Shown here: positions 1 through 8,115 of the stretch, piece by piece
Layout: every line of letters starts with the position of its first letter
Position numbering within the stretch: position 1 is the stretch's first letter
Source of the DNA: a virus
IMG/VR virus record: IMGVR_UViG_3300000115_000195
Location: 1-23,990 of that record
Reading direction: 5' to 3' (one strand)
Length of the DNA stretch: 23,990 bases
The notes under the pieces: model-generated
Told to the model about the DNA's origin: nothing
What the model saw: the letters and a program-made list of their open reading frames with translations, nothing else
The model's database searches: none
Program-made: the position numbers and the translations under genes

Positions 1-700
1 TAATCTTTTTTCTAGAGCAATGTATTTCCTGTTCTAGTTTTCCACCCCAATCTCTCCAAGCCGGTATCATACCAACAGGCGAATTGTCTTGGTACTTTTC
101 AGTCTCGTGGGTAATATAAATTACATCGCAATTTAATTGGAATACTGCTTCCATTAGGAAGTAGAAGGTTTTGTTTCTAGCACCATACATAAACGGCATG
201 ATTTTAGTTACTACTCTAGGATTAGGATTTACCTTCAACATGCAAGAATCAAACCAAGAATCCACTCCATCGAAAACGAATACAGGTTTTTCTCCCGCTT
301 CTATCTTTCCTCTAACATAGTTAATAAATAATAGAGAATTTTCTTCGCTCTTATTAATATCAACAATATTATCCTTGTTCATTTCGATAGGGCAGAAAAC
401 TTCTATTCTATCTGTAGAGTCGTGACATTCATGCCATGTAGAATCTACACCCTTATCCCAATCTAAAGCATATATCTTTCTATCGGGGAAATCTAAAGCA
501 ATGCCTGTCTTCCCAGTTTTGGGTTCTCCCCAAATACCTAGAACTAATCGAGAGTTTTTACTCTCTCGCTTTTTCTTCATATACTCTGCAAAGGAAGAAT
601 TAAACTCTTCCTGCTTTTTACCAAAGATTGTTTTCTTCTTAGCATCAGCAGTTTCCTTTGCTTCTTCCATAACTTCTTTTTTCATTTTAGTTAAACTCAT
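1..700 (-). CDS. RecA-like P-loop ATPase (Sak4/AAA_24-like), C-terminus outside window
   Basis: 233 codons are readable and the gene runs off the left edge. I translated it by hand from the ATG at 700-698. A lysine-rich N-terminus precedes a Walker A motif GEPKTGKT (residues 58-65). A Walker B strand VFVFDG lies at about 140-145, and a sensor-like strand (DVIYITHET) at about 192-200. This order matches the short RecA-fold ATPases of phages (Sak4/AAA_24 families), which act in single-strand annealing or recombination with an ssDNA-binding protein. The neighbour at 1050-2261 is a candidate ssDNA-binding protein, which fits. The start overlaps the upstream gene by 14 bases. The ATPase fold is seen directly; a recombination role is inferred, and a RadA paralogue is the alternative. 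Confidence 0.75.
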   Translation of the reverse strand, partial: MSLTKMKKEVMEEAKETADAKKKTIFGKKQEEFNSSFAEYMKKKRESKNSRLVLGIWGEPKTGKTGIALDFPDRKIYALDWDKGVDSTWHECHDSTDRIEVFCPIEMNKDNIVDINKSEENSLLFINYVRGKIEAGEKPVFVFDGVDSWFDSCMLKVNPNPRVVTKIMPFMYGARNKTFYFLMEAVFQLNCDVIYITHETEKYQDNSPVGMIPAWRDWGGKLEQEIHCSRKKI

Positions 701-941
701 ATTTACCACCTATTTCATATTCTGTAAAGTCTATTTCTTGACCACGGAATTTTGTCCAAATTCCCATTATTTCAATTGCCATTTCTTTAGTACTAAGGAA
801 CCTTATTTCCTTCTGCCCTAAATGCAACTTCAATAGAATTCCGTCGTCGTTCTGTCTCCATGTAATAAATTCCACAAGGGATAAGTCTGCCAAATAACTG
901 CCAGCCTTCATTACATATCTTTCATCTATTAATTCACTCAT
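687..941 (-). CDS. Small hypothetical protein (84 aa)
   Basis: Unrecognised. The ATG has a GAGG Shine-Dalgarno motif 8 bases upstream, and its end overlaps the RecA-like gene by 14 bases, the usual pattern in this operon. The protein is mixed alpha/beta by eye, with no cysteine motif or membrane segment. It is the first gene after a 108-base gap, so it may head the unit that contains the RecA-like ATPase. Confidence 0.6.
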   Translation of the reverse strand: MSELIDERYVMKAGSYLADLSLVEFITWRQNDDGILLKLHLGQKEIRFLSTKEMAIEIMGIWTKFRGQEIDFTEYEIGGKYEFN

Positions 942-1049
942 TATAATTCCTCATTAAAAACATGGGCTTCGCACCCACTCGAATATCATTCTTTTCCCAT
1001 TAGAATATATTTACACTAATTGTTGAAGAGGCGTAATCCCCTTTGGAAC
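942..1049 (-). promoter_or_regulatory. Candidate promoter and 5' leader for the RecA-like operon
   Basis: This is one of the few gaps above 100 bases in the leftward gene block. On the minus strand it contains an AT-rich TATA-like stretch (TAAATATATTC, about 1003-1013). Next come a small TGGG/CCCA hairpin (963-977) and the GAGG ribosome binding site of the 84-aa gene. TATA-to-start distance is about 65 bases, so a leadered transcript is implied. The hairpin could instead end the upstream transcript. Confidence 0.35.
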
Positions 1050-2261
1050 TCAACTAAACCAATCGTCGTTGGCTTCTTCAGTCTGCTCAATTTCTACAGG
1101 AGAGCCAACTCTTTCTACAACTAGAAGTCCCGATACATTAATTGTAACTGGTTCCGGCCCGTCGTCTCCTTGTCTTTGAGAAGTTCTTCCAATAACAATA
1201 ATGTTACTTCCTATACCAAAATCAATTCCGATATGTTCGGGAACCCAACATGTAGTCATGTTATTTCCACCTTCATAATCGAACTCTGCATTTAAGTCAG
1301 TAATGTTTAGGACACGGTTTCCATTTCCAAATGGAGTCATGTTCATATTACAAACAGTACCGTCAGTAATAACATATCTCTGTTTTACCGGAAGCATTGC
1401 TAAGTTAGCATGTTGCCTATCAATATCTACAAGTTCTGCAATCTTATCAGAAAATACTTCTGTAAGAGTAGAAACATAATCGAAGTTAGACATATCCCTG
1501 TAGTCTGAATTCTCAGGGTCTAGGTTTTCATTCATTACTAGGCTAGCCTTAGTAACTTCAGTATAACCATAAATGTCATCCGATGTTTCATTCTTAATTA
1601 CAACCATGTGTAGATACTCGAAACAATTTGGTGCAAATTCTAGACAACCATCTTTCTTGTAAGAAAAGAAATACGGTTTCATTTCTGTACTGTCTCCAAC
1701 CATACCATAGAAAACTCCGGTTCTACGGAATTCTTGTGCTGGTAGTGGTTTTCCAAAGTTGCGGTTTGTCCCACCGTTAGGATAGCGGTCAGTAGCATCT
1801 AAAGGAATAATAGTATTCCCATCAATTTCTTCTGCGCCTTCGGGTAGTGACTTAACGATTCTTTCTTGGTAATCGCCCTTGAACACTCTAAGGATTTTCC
1901 ATCCACCGTCAGTTTCTTCAGCAGTTGCAATTAGCCCTGCTTCTAAAGCCGCATCCGGATTTCTACCGTATTCTTCCTTAGCCTTGTTTCTGTTCCAAAC
2001 CATAGTGTCTCTAGGAGACTCTAGTGAGATAAAGAAACCAAATGCCTTCTTGGACAATTGGTTATTTCCCCCACCACTAGGTTTAGATTTCTGCCTACGG
2101 CTTTGGGCAACATGGCTTCGCCATAATCCTAAACCGATTGGGCTTTGGGCATCTACCCCGTTCTCTCTGCAAATATCTCCATACTTGGTCAGTGCATCTT
2201 CAACACTAAGACCTAGAAGACTTGCTCCTTGCTCTACTTCGTTTTTCGTTTTTTCATCCAT
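1050..2261 (-). CDS. Candidate ssDNA-binding (RPA-like, OB-fold) protein
   Basis: 403 aa, not matched to a named family by clear motif. The C-terminal third has strand-rich segments resembling an OB fold: a W-P pair, a DFGIGS turn, then IIVIGRTS and VTINVSGLLVVE strands. The protein ends in an acidic tail finishing DDWFS, reminiscent of the acidic tips that SSBs use to recruit partners. It lies between the RecA-like ATPase and clamp-loader genes, where a virus would keep its ssDNA-binding protein. A GGAGGAA ribosome binding site precedes the ATG, 18 bases after the clamp-loader stop. The function is inferred from context and fold impression; another replication accessory protein is possible. 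Confidence 0.5.
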   Translation of the reverse strand: MDEKTKNEVEQGASLLGLSVEDALTKYGDICRENGVDAQSPIGLGLWRSHVAQSRRQKSKPSGGGNNQLSKKAFGFFISLESPRDTMVWNRNKAKEEYGRNPDAALEAGLIATAEETDGGWKILRVFKGDYQERIVKSLPEGAEEIDGNTIIPLDATDRYPNGGTNRNFGKPLPAQEFRRTGVFYGMVGDSTEMKPYFFSYKKDGCLEFAPNCFEYLHMVVIKNETSDDIYGYTEVTKASLVMNENLDPENSDYRDMSNFDYVSTLTEVFSDKIAELVDIDRQHANLAMLPVKQRYVITDGTVCNMNMTPFGNGNRVLNITDLNAEFDYEGGNNMTTCWVPEHIGIDFGIGSNIIVIGRTSQRQGDDGPEPVTINVSGLLVVERVGSPVEIEQTEEANDDWFS

Positions 2262-2279
2262 TTTCAGATTCCTCCTTTT

Positions 2280-3191
2280 TCATATTAATTGTCCTACCAT
2301 CCATGAGAGTAAAACTCTCGGTGTCATAGTAGTAGACCGGTATTCACTTTCTCCTATCACTCTCAAAAATTTGTATTTTACATTTCCATCTAAAGTAGCA
2401 TTGATAATAACATCATGCAAAGAAACACAAATATCCTTGACGGTTTTACCGTCGTATAGTAAGTTGTGTAGTGTTGTAAGAATGTCAGTATTTTTATTGA
2501 TAAGTTCATTAATTATATTTTCATATTCCTGTAGTCCTTCTTGGACTTGTACCTTCAGTGGTTTGTCAGATGCAATTGCCGCCTGTAACTCGGTGATTGC
2601 TCTCCTTAAGTCACCTCCATAAACACCTATAAAGCCCTGCATCTCGGACTCGGTTGGCCTGTTAGGTATGTTCTCCTTGTCCAAAATGTCCATTAAAATT
2701 GAACCGACTACTGCCGGTACAAGAGGCTTGAAGTGATAGTTTGCACACCTACTTTGTAGTGCGAATATAATTTTAGTTCTATCATTACAAGTAATAATAA
2801 ATCTAACATTGTCTGAATATCTTTCCATAATTCTTTTCAATGCGTTTTGTGCATCGTTGGTCATTCCATCCATTTCATCTAATAGAATTATTCTGAATGG
2901 AACATTACCAAGTTTACCGCTTTGGGCAATCTCTTTGATTTTAGTTCTAACAGTTTCTAATCTTCTATCGTCAGAAGCATTAATCTCAAAGAAATTATCT
3001 AGTGCATTTTCACCAAGTAATGTTTTTGCTAGGGCTAAACCTGCCGCAGTTTTACCTGTACCGGAAGTACCGTAAAACAAAACATTTGGCATGTTCTGTA
3101 ATTCTACCCAATTCTCCGCATCCATTACGAAGTGTTCCTGTCCTTTTATTCCGCTTAGTAAAGCGGGCCTATATTTCTCAGTCCATAGCAT
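2280..3191 (-). CDS. rfcS: Replication factor C small subunit (clamp loader)
   Basis: A 303-aa AAA+ ATPase. It opens with the RFC box (WTEKYRP, residues 3-9) and has Walker A GTSGTGKT (41-48), Walker B LLDEMD (103-108; the usual DEAD is DEMD here), sensor 1 (IITCND, about 132-137) and the SRC arginine-finger motif (147-149). Length is close to archaeal RFC small subunits (about 320). The family forms a pentamer with the large subunit that opens PCNA and loads it on primer-template DNA. The gene overlaps the membrane-protein gene by 14 bases; a probable large subunit lies just beyond. Identification is firm. Confidence 0.95.
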   Translation of the reverse strand: MLWTEKYRPALLSGIKGQEHFVMDAENWVELQNMPNVLFYGTSGTGKTAAGLALAKTLLGENALDNFFEINASDDRRLETVRTKIKEIAQSGKLGNVPFRIILLDEMDGMTNDAQNALKRIMERYSDNVRFIITCNDRTKIIFALQSRCANYHFKPLVPAVVGSILMDILDKENIPNRPTESEMQGFIGVYGGDLRRAITELQAAIASDKPLKVQVQEGLQEYENIINELINKNTDILTTLHNLLYDGKTVKDICVSLHDVIINATLDGNVKYKFLRVIGESEYRSTTMTPRVLLSWMVGQLI

Positions 3192-3594
3192 CGTTCATCA
3201 TTACTCCGTCTTTTACATTTACATTTCTTATTACAACACTAGGTTGCTGCTGTTCCCTAAACACAGGAACTTCTTTTATTACTTCTATTTCCCTAAGCAC
3301 TTCGACTTCTTTTATTACTTCAACTTCTCTTACATCGGCTCTCATTTGAGCATACCAAAACTGAGGATAGTAGAACATATAATAGATTAAAGGAAATCCT
3401 GTCGTGTGAGTTATCAATGTTAGCCAGAATAATAATTCTGTAAAGTCTCCATCATGATACCCGTTATTCATTTCTATTACTAATACAATATAGAATAGAA
3501 ATATCCAAAGGTTTATCACAAAAAATCCTGCTAAAGACCTCATTCTTATTTTATCAATATCAATCGTTTTTCTTTCCACGCATTCCTTCATCAT
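3178..3594 (-). CDS. Two-pass membrane protein with V-E/K repeat tail
   Basis: 138 aa from the ATG at 3594. A GTG nine bases earlier is open too, but it forms part of the GTGAT ribosome binding site. Two hydrophobic segments are plain (about residues 22-44 and 55-83, the second possibly broken). They are followed by a charged tail in which V(R/K)E(V/I)EV is repeated about four times, likely an extended or coiled-coil arm. No family recognised. It overlaps the large-subunit gene by 35 bases and the RFC small-subunit gene by 14, so it is co-translated with the clamp loader. That position hints at membrane tethering of replication, but this is inference. Confidence 0.7.
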   Translation of the reverse strand: MMKECVERKTIDIDKIRMRSLAGFFVINLWIFLFYIVLVIEMNNGYHDGDFTELLFWLTLITHTTGFPLIYYMFYYPQFWYAQMRADVREVEVIKEVEVLREIEVIKEVPVFREQQQPSVVIRNVNVKDGVMMNDAMD

Positions 3595-4435
3595 AATAAT
3601 CACTTAACTTACTTATTTTTATTTTAGGTTTAGATTTTCTTATCTTCTTTTCACCAAGACCGAGTAATCTACACTCACTATTGTTTAGTTTGGTTTTAGC
3701 CCAACGGCTAAAGTCTTCATCTTTACATAATTGGCGAAGAAGTCTTTCATCTCCGCTTCTTAGTTTTAGCCTTCTACATAGAGAAGGTATTTTGGAATAT
3801 GCTTTGCGTTTAGGAAATGCTGGCCTACTGTAATTCTTACCTATGTAAGCATATGCTAACACTTCGTAAAAGTAGTTCAGTGGCCACTTTCTCTTAACGA
3901 CTCCATCTGCGAATATCAATCTATTCGGGTGGATGTTTTCTACAAGCCAAGACATAATCTGCGTGTCTGCTGGCCTGTTAATTTTTAATAACTTAGCAAC
4001 TAAGTTCCTATCACTTTGCTTCATGTATTCCATTACTAAAGAGAATGTATCTCTTTCCAATGAAAGGGGTTCTTCGCATCTAGGTGCTAGTTCCTTAATC
4101 TGTTCTCTTAGGTATTGTTTGTTTCCTGCTCTCTTGAACTTAACCTTATTCTTAATATCAGCAGGAATACTTTTTTGATTCAACGAAGTCATTACCACTT
4201 TACCGCCATAGTTTCTAAGAACATTTAGTATCTCGTCTTTCTTCGGCTTGTAGTGTATGTCTTCTATTATTATTCCTCTTTCCTTCGGTAGCGATTTAAT
4301 ATCAAGTATTTCCATATCATTAGCGTAGTAGATAATAGCATCTTCAAACATCTCCTTTGCCATAGTAGACTTACCGCTTCCATTCTTTCCGGTAATTACT
4401 ATAGTTCTATCTTTATTCATATTGGTTAGTCCCAT
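3560..4435 (-). CDS. P-loop ATPase, probable clamp-loader large subunit (RFC-L-like)
   Basis: 291 aa with Walker A GKNGSGKST (residues 16-24), a Walker B-like strand ending in ED (IIIEDIH), and a sensor-like strand (KVVMTSLNQ). After the short ATPase core, a helical segment begins MSWLVENIHPN and continues with aromatic-rich helices. This resembles the region after the AAA+ core in archaeal RFC large subunits, where a W-x-x-E-N-x-P segment is typical. The C-terminus is very basic, as in RFC-L tails. It shares one base (TAATG) with the LAGLIDADG-like gene. The assignment rests on P-loop order and adjacency to the RFC small subunit; a different AAA+ replication ATPase cannot be excluded. Confidence 0.6.
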   Translation of the reverse strand: MGLTNMNKDRTIVITGKNGSGKSTMAKEMFEDAIIYYANDMEILDIKSLPKERGIIIEDIHYKPKKDEILNVLRNYGGKVVMTSLNQKSIPADIKNKVKFKRAGNKQYLREQIKELAPRCEEPLSLERDTFSLVMEYMKQSDRNLVAKLLKINRPADTQIMSWLVENIHPNRLIFADGVVKRKWPLNYFYEVLAYAYIGKNYSRPAFPKRKAYSKIPSLCRRLKLRSGDERLLRQLCKDEDFSRWAKTKLNNSECRLLGLGEKKIRKSKPKIKISKLSDYYDEGMRGKKND

Positions 4436-4833
4436 TAAATCAATCCCTTTATTTTTAATATTTCATCTAGTCCACTAAGGCTAAGATGTCTTTTATCATT
4501 CATTATATTTATTACGGTTCTGAAGTCCGGCCACTGATTTCTTGCATCAGAATATTCCGGAGGAATTATATTGCTTATAATAACTAAATCCTTTATTCTA
4601 GAAATAGTTAGTATTGGTTTCTGTCTTAGTTTAGACTCCCTTTCTTTGATGTGGCACTTAACATTATATTGTAATAGAGTTCTTTTAATTTGATTAAGGA
4701 AATCCAATTCCCCTCTAATCTGAATCTTAGGCCTTACTTGATATCCCAATGTACTTCTATAGTCTGATTCTATTCTAACATCACAATTAGCAACGCCGAT
4801 AAAAATGCCAACCATAACCTCTTTACTAAACAT
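4435..4833 (-). CDS. Degenerate single-domain LAGLIDADG-like protein
   Basis: 132 aa. The N-terminal helix (VGIFIGVANC, residues 8-17) aligns with a LAGLIDADG motif. The next lines match the family layout: a GYQVRPKIQI strand, a helix, LLQYNVKCHIKERE, then a strand and helix. In active endonucleases the motif ends D-G with a catalytic acid; here that position reads A-N, so cleavage is unlikely. The gene sits in frame with the operon (GGTGAC ribosome binding site; overlaps of 8 and 1 bases) rather than inside a gene, intron or intein. A domesticated DNA-binding role is the simplest reading. The family call is by motif only. Confidence 0.55.
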   Translation of the reverse strand: MFSKEVMVGIFIGVANCDVRIESDYRSTLGYQVRPKIQIRGELDFLNQIKRTLLQYNVKCHIKERESKLRQKPILTISRIKDLVIISNIIPPEYSDARNQWPDFRTVINIMNDKRHLSLSGLDEILKIKGLI

Positions 4834-5188
4834 AATTTGTCACCTGTCCCGTACCTAAACACTCACTCTTAAATCTAAGAAAATTTAAACCCTCTAGCAT
4901 AATCTCTATGATATATTCCGAGAGTTCACAATTTGCAACAACTACTGTTACATTATTTCCCCTGTAAATGTTTAGGGACTTGGCTTCTTCTTCATCTATA
5001 CCCTTAGAAAATAACATCATTGGTGGGTCTACTCCTCTTGATAGAAGGTGGATTTTAACCCCGCCTCCTACAAACTCTATTTCTTCATCACTTATGTCAC
5101 CATAAACCATAAAGGAATAAGTGTTCACTCTTTCGTATTTCTCGCACCAAGTCTGTATTTCGGGGTCTAGCATTATATCAAAATCCAT
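4826..5188 (-). CDS. Hypothetical protein (120 aa)
   Basis: No family recognised. The N-terminal half is acidic; a strand (NVTVVVANC) and an amphipathic helix (SEYIIEIMLEGL) follow in the second half. No membrane segment. It overlaps the end of the ligase gene by 11 bases and the start of the LAGLIDADG-like gene by 8, so it is translated from the same message as the ligase. Confidence 0.6.
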   Translation of the reverse strand: MDFDIMLDPEIQTWCEKYERVNTYSFMVYGDISDEEIEFVGGGVKIHLLSRGVDPPMMLFSKGIDEEEAKSLNIYRGNNVTVVVANCELSEYIIEIMLEGLNFLRFKSECLGTGQVTNYV

Positions 5189-6713
5189 TCATAGTCTGAA
5201 TTACATCTGATACTGTATTAATATCTGCTACATATTTATCTTCTCTTATCTTTACTATTCGGGGAAACCTTAGACCAATATCTCCCTTACTATTTCTTGA
5301 GATTAAATCGGCAGTAACTTCTATTACCACCTTTGGTAAGAATAAATAAGTATCTCCCTTATATCCCTCTACCAATGTTCGTAACTTATTTGTTAATACA
5401 AACATTTCATTTTCTGATAGTCCAGTTCCTACAGAACCTATGTTCATGAAACCATCTTCACTCTTTACTGCTATATCGAAAGAAGCAAAGAATCCTGCCC
5501 TAGCCCCTTCTCCGTATCTAGCAGAAGTAATCACTACATCTAAATCAATTCTAGGAGGCTTATACTTAGCCCAAGAAGTAGAACGCTTGGCTGACTCATA
5601 TTTATGGTTAGCATCTTTAACAATGATTCCTTCGAACCCATCATTAATTGCAATGTTATAGAATGCTAAAACATCACCACCCTTTTCCATTCTATGTGCT
5701 TGGTCGGGTATCATTGACATCTTTTCTAGTCTTTCATGATAGGGCAAATCTGTAAGAGTTTCTCCACCCACCATTAGAGCATCAAAGGCCACCCATCTTA
5801 CAGGGCAATCCTGTACTGCTTTAGCATGGTCTTTTGAGTGAACCCTAGTTCCCATCCTTTTGTGTTCCGCAGGGCTACCGTCTTCCTTAATCGGATAGAT
5901 TTCACCATCTAGAATACAATCGACACTGTAATTTTTTACAAGATTCACTATGTCTGAAAATTGTGGGGTTACGATTCTGCCTTTTCTATTGAAAACAATA
6001 ACACTCTCGCCTTTTCTATGGACTTGATATCTATTGCCGTCATATTTATAATCGACAATCTTATCTCTGGGCCACTTTTTCATAGGAATTTCTTTTGCTA
6101 GCATTGGTTTTAGAAACTTACCATGCTGCAAAGAACATGACGGTTCTTCTTTCATCTCATAATATCTAGTAGTCACTTGAATAGAATTAAAATTAGTATG
6201 GTGTTTAACTTCTGATAATTTTTTACCATAAGCCTTAGCCAACATCTTTTGAACATTGCCAATGTTTATACCATTTCTAGGAACACCTAGCCAATATTTA
6301 ACGAACCATTTTCTTTCCAATGAAGACATAGAATTAAAGGACAGGCTAAAGGTATTAAATTCACTAGAGTCTATCCCCTTACATTCTATCTGTAGTAGTG
6401 AAAGTACTTCGCCCAAACCTATTTCGGTTTCTGATGTTTGGCTACTATCTAAAGAATAAATAGCATCGCCCAAATCATTTAGTGCGGCATACATTGAATC
6501 AACTTCATCCTCAAATATATTCAAGGCCCTCGCTATCCACTTCTTAGCCTTCGACAGTCCTATGTTATTACTTTCATATTCCATAGAAAGAATAGAAAAT
6601 AGGGCTGGCCTATTTTCGAATTTCTCTAGTTCTTTGGAAACTAAAGCCTGTTGTTGTGTTGGAGTTTTGTAGTTCGTCGCTTCTAACAGTCTCGCTAACT
6701 TCTTCATCGTCAT
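5178..6713 (-). CDS. lig: ATP-dependent DNA ligase
   Basis: 511 aa, slightly shorter than archaeal LigI (about 560-600). Nucleotidyltransferase motifs appear in order: motif I KYDGNR with the adenylated lysine K223, motif III LDGEIYP (268-274), IIIa WVAFDAL, IV GFEGIIVKD, V SWAKYKP. A C-terminal OB domain ends in a motif VI-like RFPRIVKIRED. The first 200 residues are helical and match the DNA-binding domain of archaeal/eukaryotic ligases. It seals nicks by transferring AMP from ATP to the 5' phosphate, serving Okazaki joining with the RFC genes nearby. The ATG at 6713 has a GGAGTGA ribosome binding site. Firm. Confidence 0.95.
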   Translation of the reverse strand: MTMKKLARLLEATNYKTPTQQQALVSKELEKFENRPALFSILSMEYESNNIGLSKAKKWIARALNIFEDEVDSMYAALNDLGDAIYSLDSSQTSETEIGLGEVLSLLQIECKGIDSSEFNTFSLSFNSMSSLERKWFVKYWLGVPRNGINIGNVQKMLAKAYGKKLSEVKHHTNFNSIQVTTRYYEMKEEPSCSLQHGKFLKPMLAKEIPMKKWPRDKIVDYKYDGNRYQVHRKGESVIVFNRKGRIVTPQFSDIVNLVKNYSVDCILDGEIYPIKEDGSPAEHKRMGTRVHSKDHAKAVQDCPVRWVAFDALMVGGETLTDLPYHERLEKMSMIPDQAHRMEKGGDVLAFYNIAINDGFEGIIVKDANHKYESAKRSTSWAKYKPPRIDLDVVITSARYGEGARAGFFASFDIAVKSEDGFMNIGSVGTGLSENEMFVLTNKLRTLVEGYKGDTYLFLPKVVIEVTADLISRNSKGDIGLRFPRIVKIREDKYVADINTVSDVIQTMNGF

Positions 6714-6858
6714 ATTTTATCACTCCATTTATTATTATTATCATTTCCTTTATCAGTTGTTTTTCTTTATCATCAAAAGGATATAGTACGCTATTGTTTT
6801 TATTATTCGCTAATTTGGTTAATTTACTACCAATACGAATCCATTCATTCCTCTTCAT
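6610..6858 (-). CDS. Hypothetical protein (82 aa) with a long overlap into ligase
   Basis: Unrecognised; charged and helical in the first 50 residues, then polar. It overlaps the upstream gene by 14 bases, as is normal here, but reads 104 bases into the 5' end of the ligase gene in another frame, the longest overlap in this block. Its last 34 residues may therefore be under little selection. The ligase start has its own good ribosome binding site, so the overlap is not an annotation artefact of the ligase. Confidence 0.45.
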   Translation of the reverse strand: MKRNEWIRIGSKLTKLANNKNNSVLYPFDDKEKQLIKEMIIIINGVIKYDDEEVSETVRSDELQNSNTTTGFSFQRTREIRK

Positions 6859-7243
6859 CCACTACACCTTCTTCAGTAGGGTTGTCACCTTTCATCTTAG
6901 TAACTAACCCGTTAGTTATCTCAAGATTTATCCTAGGTATGTTCATAATCATATTGTTTAAAACTTCTATGATATCTTCTCTACCTGCTGCTTGTGCGCC
7001 ATCTGCCAAATATGCTAGATATCCGATAGACATTGGCTGGGCCATATTATGTATTTGGCCAGCCCCAGTACGCATTTCCCAATAGTAGACAAATGAACCC
7101 TTTATTGCTTCATTATTAGTTCTAACCTTGGGCCATGATTCTTTAAACTGGCTAAGGACTTCTCCCTTGAGTTTCTTCTCTATTCTTTTAGTCCAAGCAA
7201 CAAATTCCTTGTCGTCTTTGTATATTTTAATTATTTTCCACAT
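6845..7243 (-). CDS. Hypothetical protein (132 aa)
   Basis: No family recognised. The N-terminus is basic and helical, with a possible amphipathic helix at residues 11-35. The centre reads as two further helices separated by G/A-rich turns. The tail is strongly acidic (EEGVVDEEE). It overlaps the PC4-like gene by 17 bases and the 82-aa gene by 14. Confidence 0.6.
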   Translation of the reverse strand: MWKIIKIYKDDKEFVAWTKRIEKKLKGEVLSQFKESWPKVRTNNEAIKGSFVYYWEMRTGAGQIHNMAQPMSIGYLAYLADGAQAAGREDIIEVLNNMIMNIPRINLEITNGLVTKMKGDNPTEEGVVDEEE

Positions 7244-7451
7244 CTAAATCAGCCTCTCTTAGTATTCTAGTTAGTATCGCATGTACTCTAGTCGCTTCTT
7301 CTAGATTCATCCTAATGCCTTTCTTTGTAGGCTTATCATTAGAATACCATCTAAAGTCTACCACTTGTTTCTTCCAGTATTCTCCGGAATATATCTGTAT
7401 TTCATCTGTAGCATTTCTAGCCACCCTTCCTTGTAATGTTAAATCACTCAA
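7227..7451 (-). CDS. PC4-like ssDNA-binding / transcription coactivator protein
   Basis: 74 aa. The core IYSGEYWKKQVVDFRWY (residues 20-36) followed by KPTKKGIRM (40-48) and a closing helix matches the PC4/Sub1 fold: a strand ending V-D-x-R, then P-x-K-K-G-I and a helix. PC4 proteins are dimers that bind ssDNA and stimulate transcription or protect melted DNA. Small PC4-like proteins occur in archaea, bacteria and several viruses. The start is TTG, 8 bases after a GGAGG motif; no ATG is available before the conserved core. Overlaps of 8 and 17 bases tie it to its neighbours. It could serve replication, the viral TFB, or both. Confidence 0.7.
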   Translation of the reverse strand: MSDLTLQGRVARNATDEIQIYSGEYWKKQVVDFRWYSNDKPTKKGIRMNLEEATRVHAILTRILREADLDVENN

Positions 7452-7848
7452 TCATTAACCCTCCTTTAAATTTCTCTAAGTCCTTTCTTGAGATGAAATA
7501 TCTAGGAGACTCTAAGGAATCCAATCTATTAACAACCCAACAAGCACCGCCCAAACTAGATATCTGAACTATTTCATATTGGCCATCTTCGACCTCTACT
7601 ATTTCCCTCGTTTGTATTTCGGGGGTTAGCCCATACATCCTAGTGAGTTCTCCCGCTACTTCGTGTATGTTATCAATTACATACTTGATGATGTGCGCCC
7701 TTTGAATTGGTATCTTCGGGGCGACTTCTATTTTCATCTTACCTGTATTGCTACACACCTTACATTTATTGCCGCTACATATAGGACATTTAATTTCTGC
7801 TGCATATGGCGCAGGTAAAGTTACGGTGACGGCCCTCTTCTTGCTCAT
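7444..7848 (-). CDS. Zinc-knuckle hypothetical protein (134 aa)
   Basis: Four cysteines at residues 21, 24, 29 and 32 (CPIC-x4-CKVC, glycine in the spacer) form a tight zinc knuckle like those in DnaJ-type and ribbon proteins. The rest is mixed alpha/beta with no known motif. It starts at an ATG sharing four bases (ATGA) with the 37-aa gene. Nucleic-acid or protein binding is likely but not shown. Confidence 0.65.
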   Translation of the reverse strand: MSKKRAVTVTLPAPYAAEIKCPICSGNKCKVCSNTGKMKIEVAPKIPIQRAHIIKYVIDNIHEVAGELTRMYGLTPEIQTREIVEVEDGQYEIVQISSLGGACWVVNRLDSLESPRYFISRKDLEKFKGGLMIE

Positions 7849-7958
7849 TTTTCTCTCCTCTGAACCGACATAGTACCGTCTTTGTTTTTAGTTAGAATGG
7901 TCATAGAGCCATCTGTATAAACAATAGTCATTCTTTCGATTGTTTTGTCATCGAACAT
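7845..7958 (-). CDS. Small protein (37 aa)
   Basis: A 37-residue frame begins MFDDKTIERM and has one of the best ribosome binding sites in the window (AAGGAGGAAG, 5 bases before the ATG). Its start shares one base with the stop of the 51-aa gene, and its stop overlaps the next start by 4. It is alternating-strand in character (MTIVYTDGSMTILTKNKDG), a likely beta hairpin. Function unknown. Confidence 0.6.
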   Translation of the reverse strand: MFDDKTIERMTIVYTDGSMTILTKNKDGTMSVQRREK

Positions 7959-8113
7959 TAGTCTTCCTCCTTAAATAAAAGGACACCGTGTTCCATGCAA
8001 TATCCACCTTCAATCATTTTTTTTACCCAAGTCGGTTGTTCTCCGATTGTTATCAAACTGTTCTTAAGTATTTTTTTCTTACATCCTTCGTATTTACATT
8101 TAGCCCATTCCAT
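7958..8113 (-). CDS. Small Cys/His protein (51 aa)
   Basis: A 51-residue frame opens MEWAKCKYEGCKKKI. Cysteines at 6 and 11, with C39 and H42 near the end, can make one CCCH-type zinc site. A GGAGG motif sits 8 bases before the ATG, directly behind the GroEL stop. It has the look of many archaeal-virus zinc microproteins; no function can be given. Confidence 0.65.
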   Translation of the reverse strand: MEWAKCKYEGCKKKILKNSLITIGEQPTWVKKMIEGGYCMEHGVLLFKEED

Positions 8114-8115
8114 AT

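Noticed and set aside
1879-2622. Long plus-strand frame (247 residues) opposite the OB-fold and RFC genes
   Set aside because: Antisense to well-supported genes, serine/leucine-rich composition typical of a reverse-strand shadow, no ribosome binding site.
4435-4833. Intein or intron home for the LAGLIDADG-like protein
   Set aside because: The gene is a separate frame with its own start and stop; neither neighbour is split and no splice motifs are seen.
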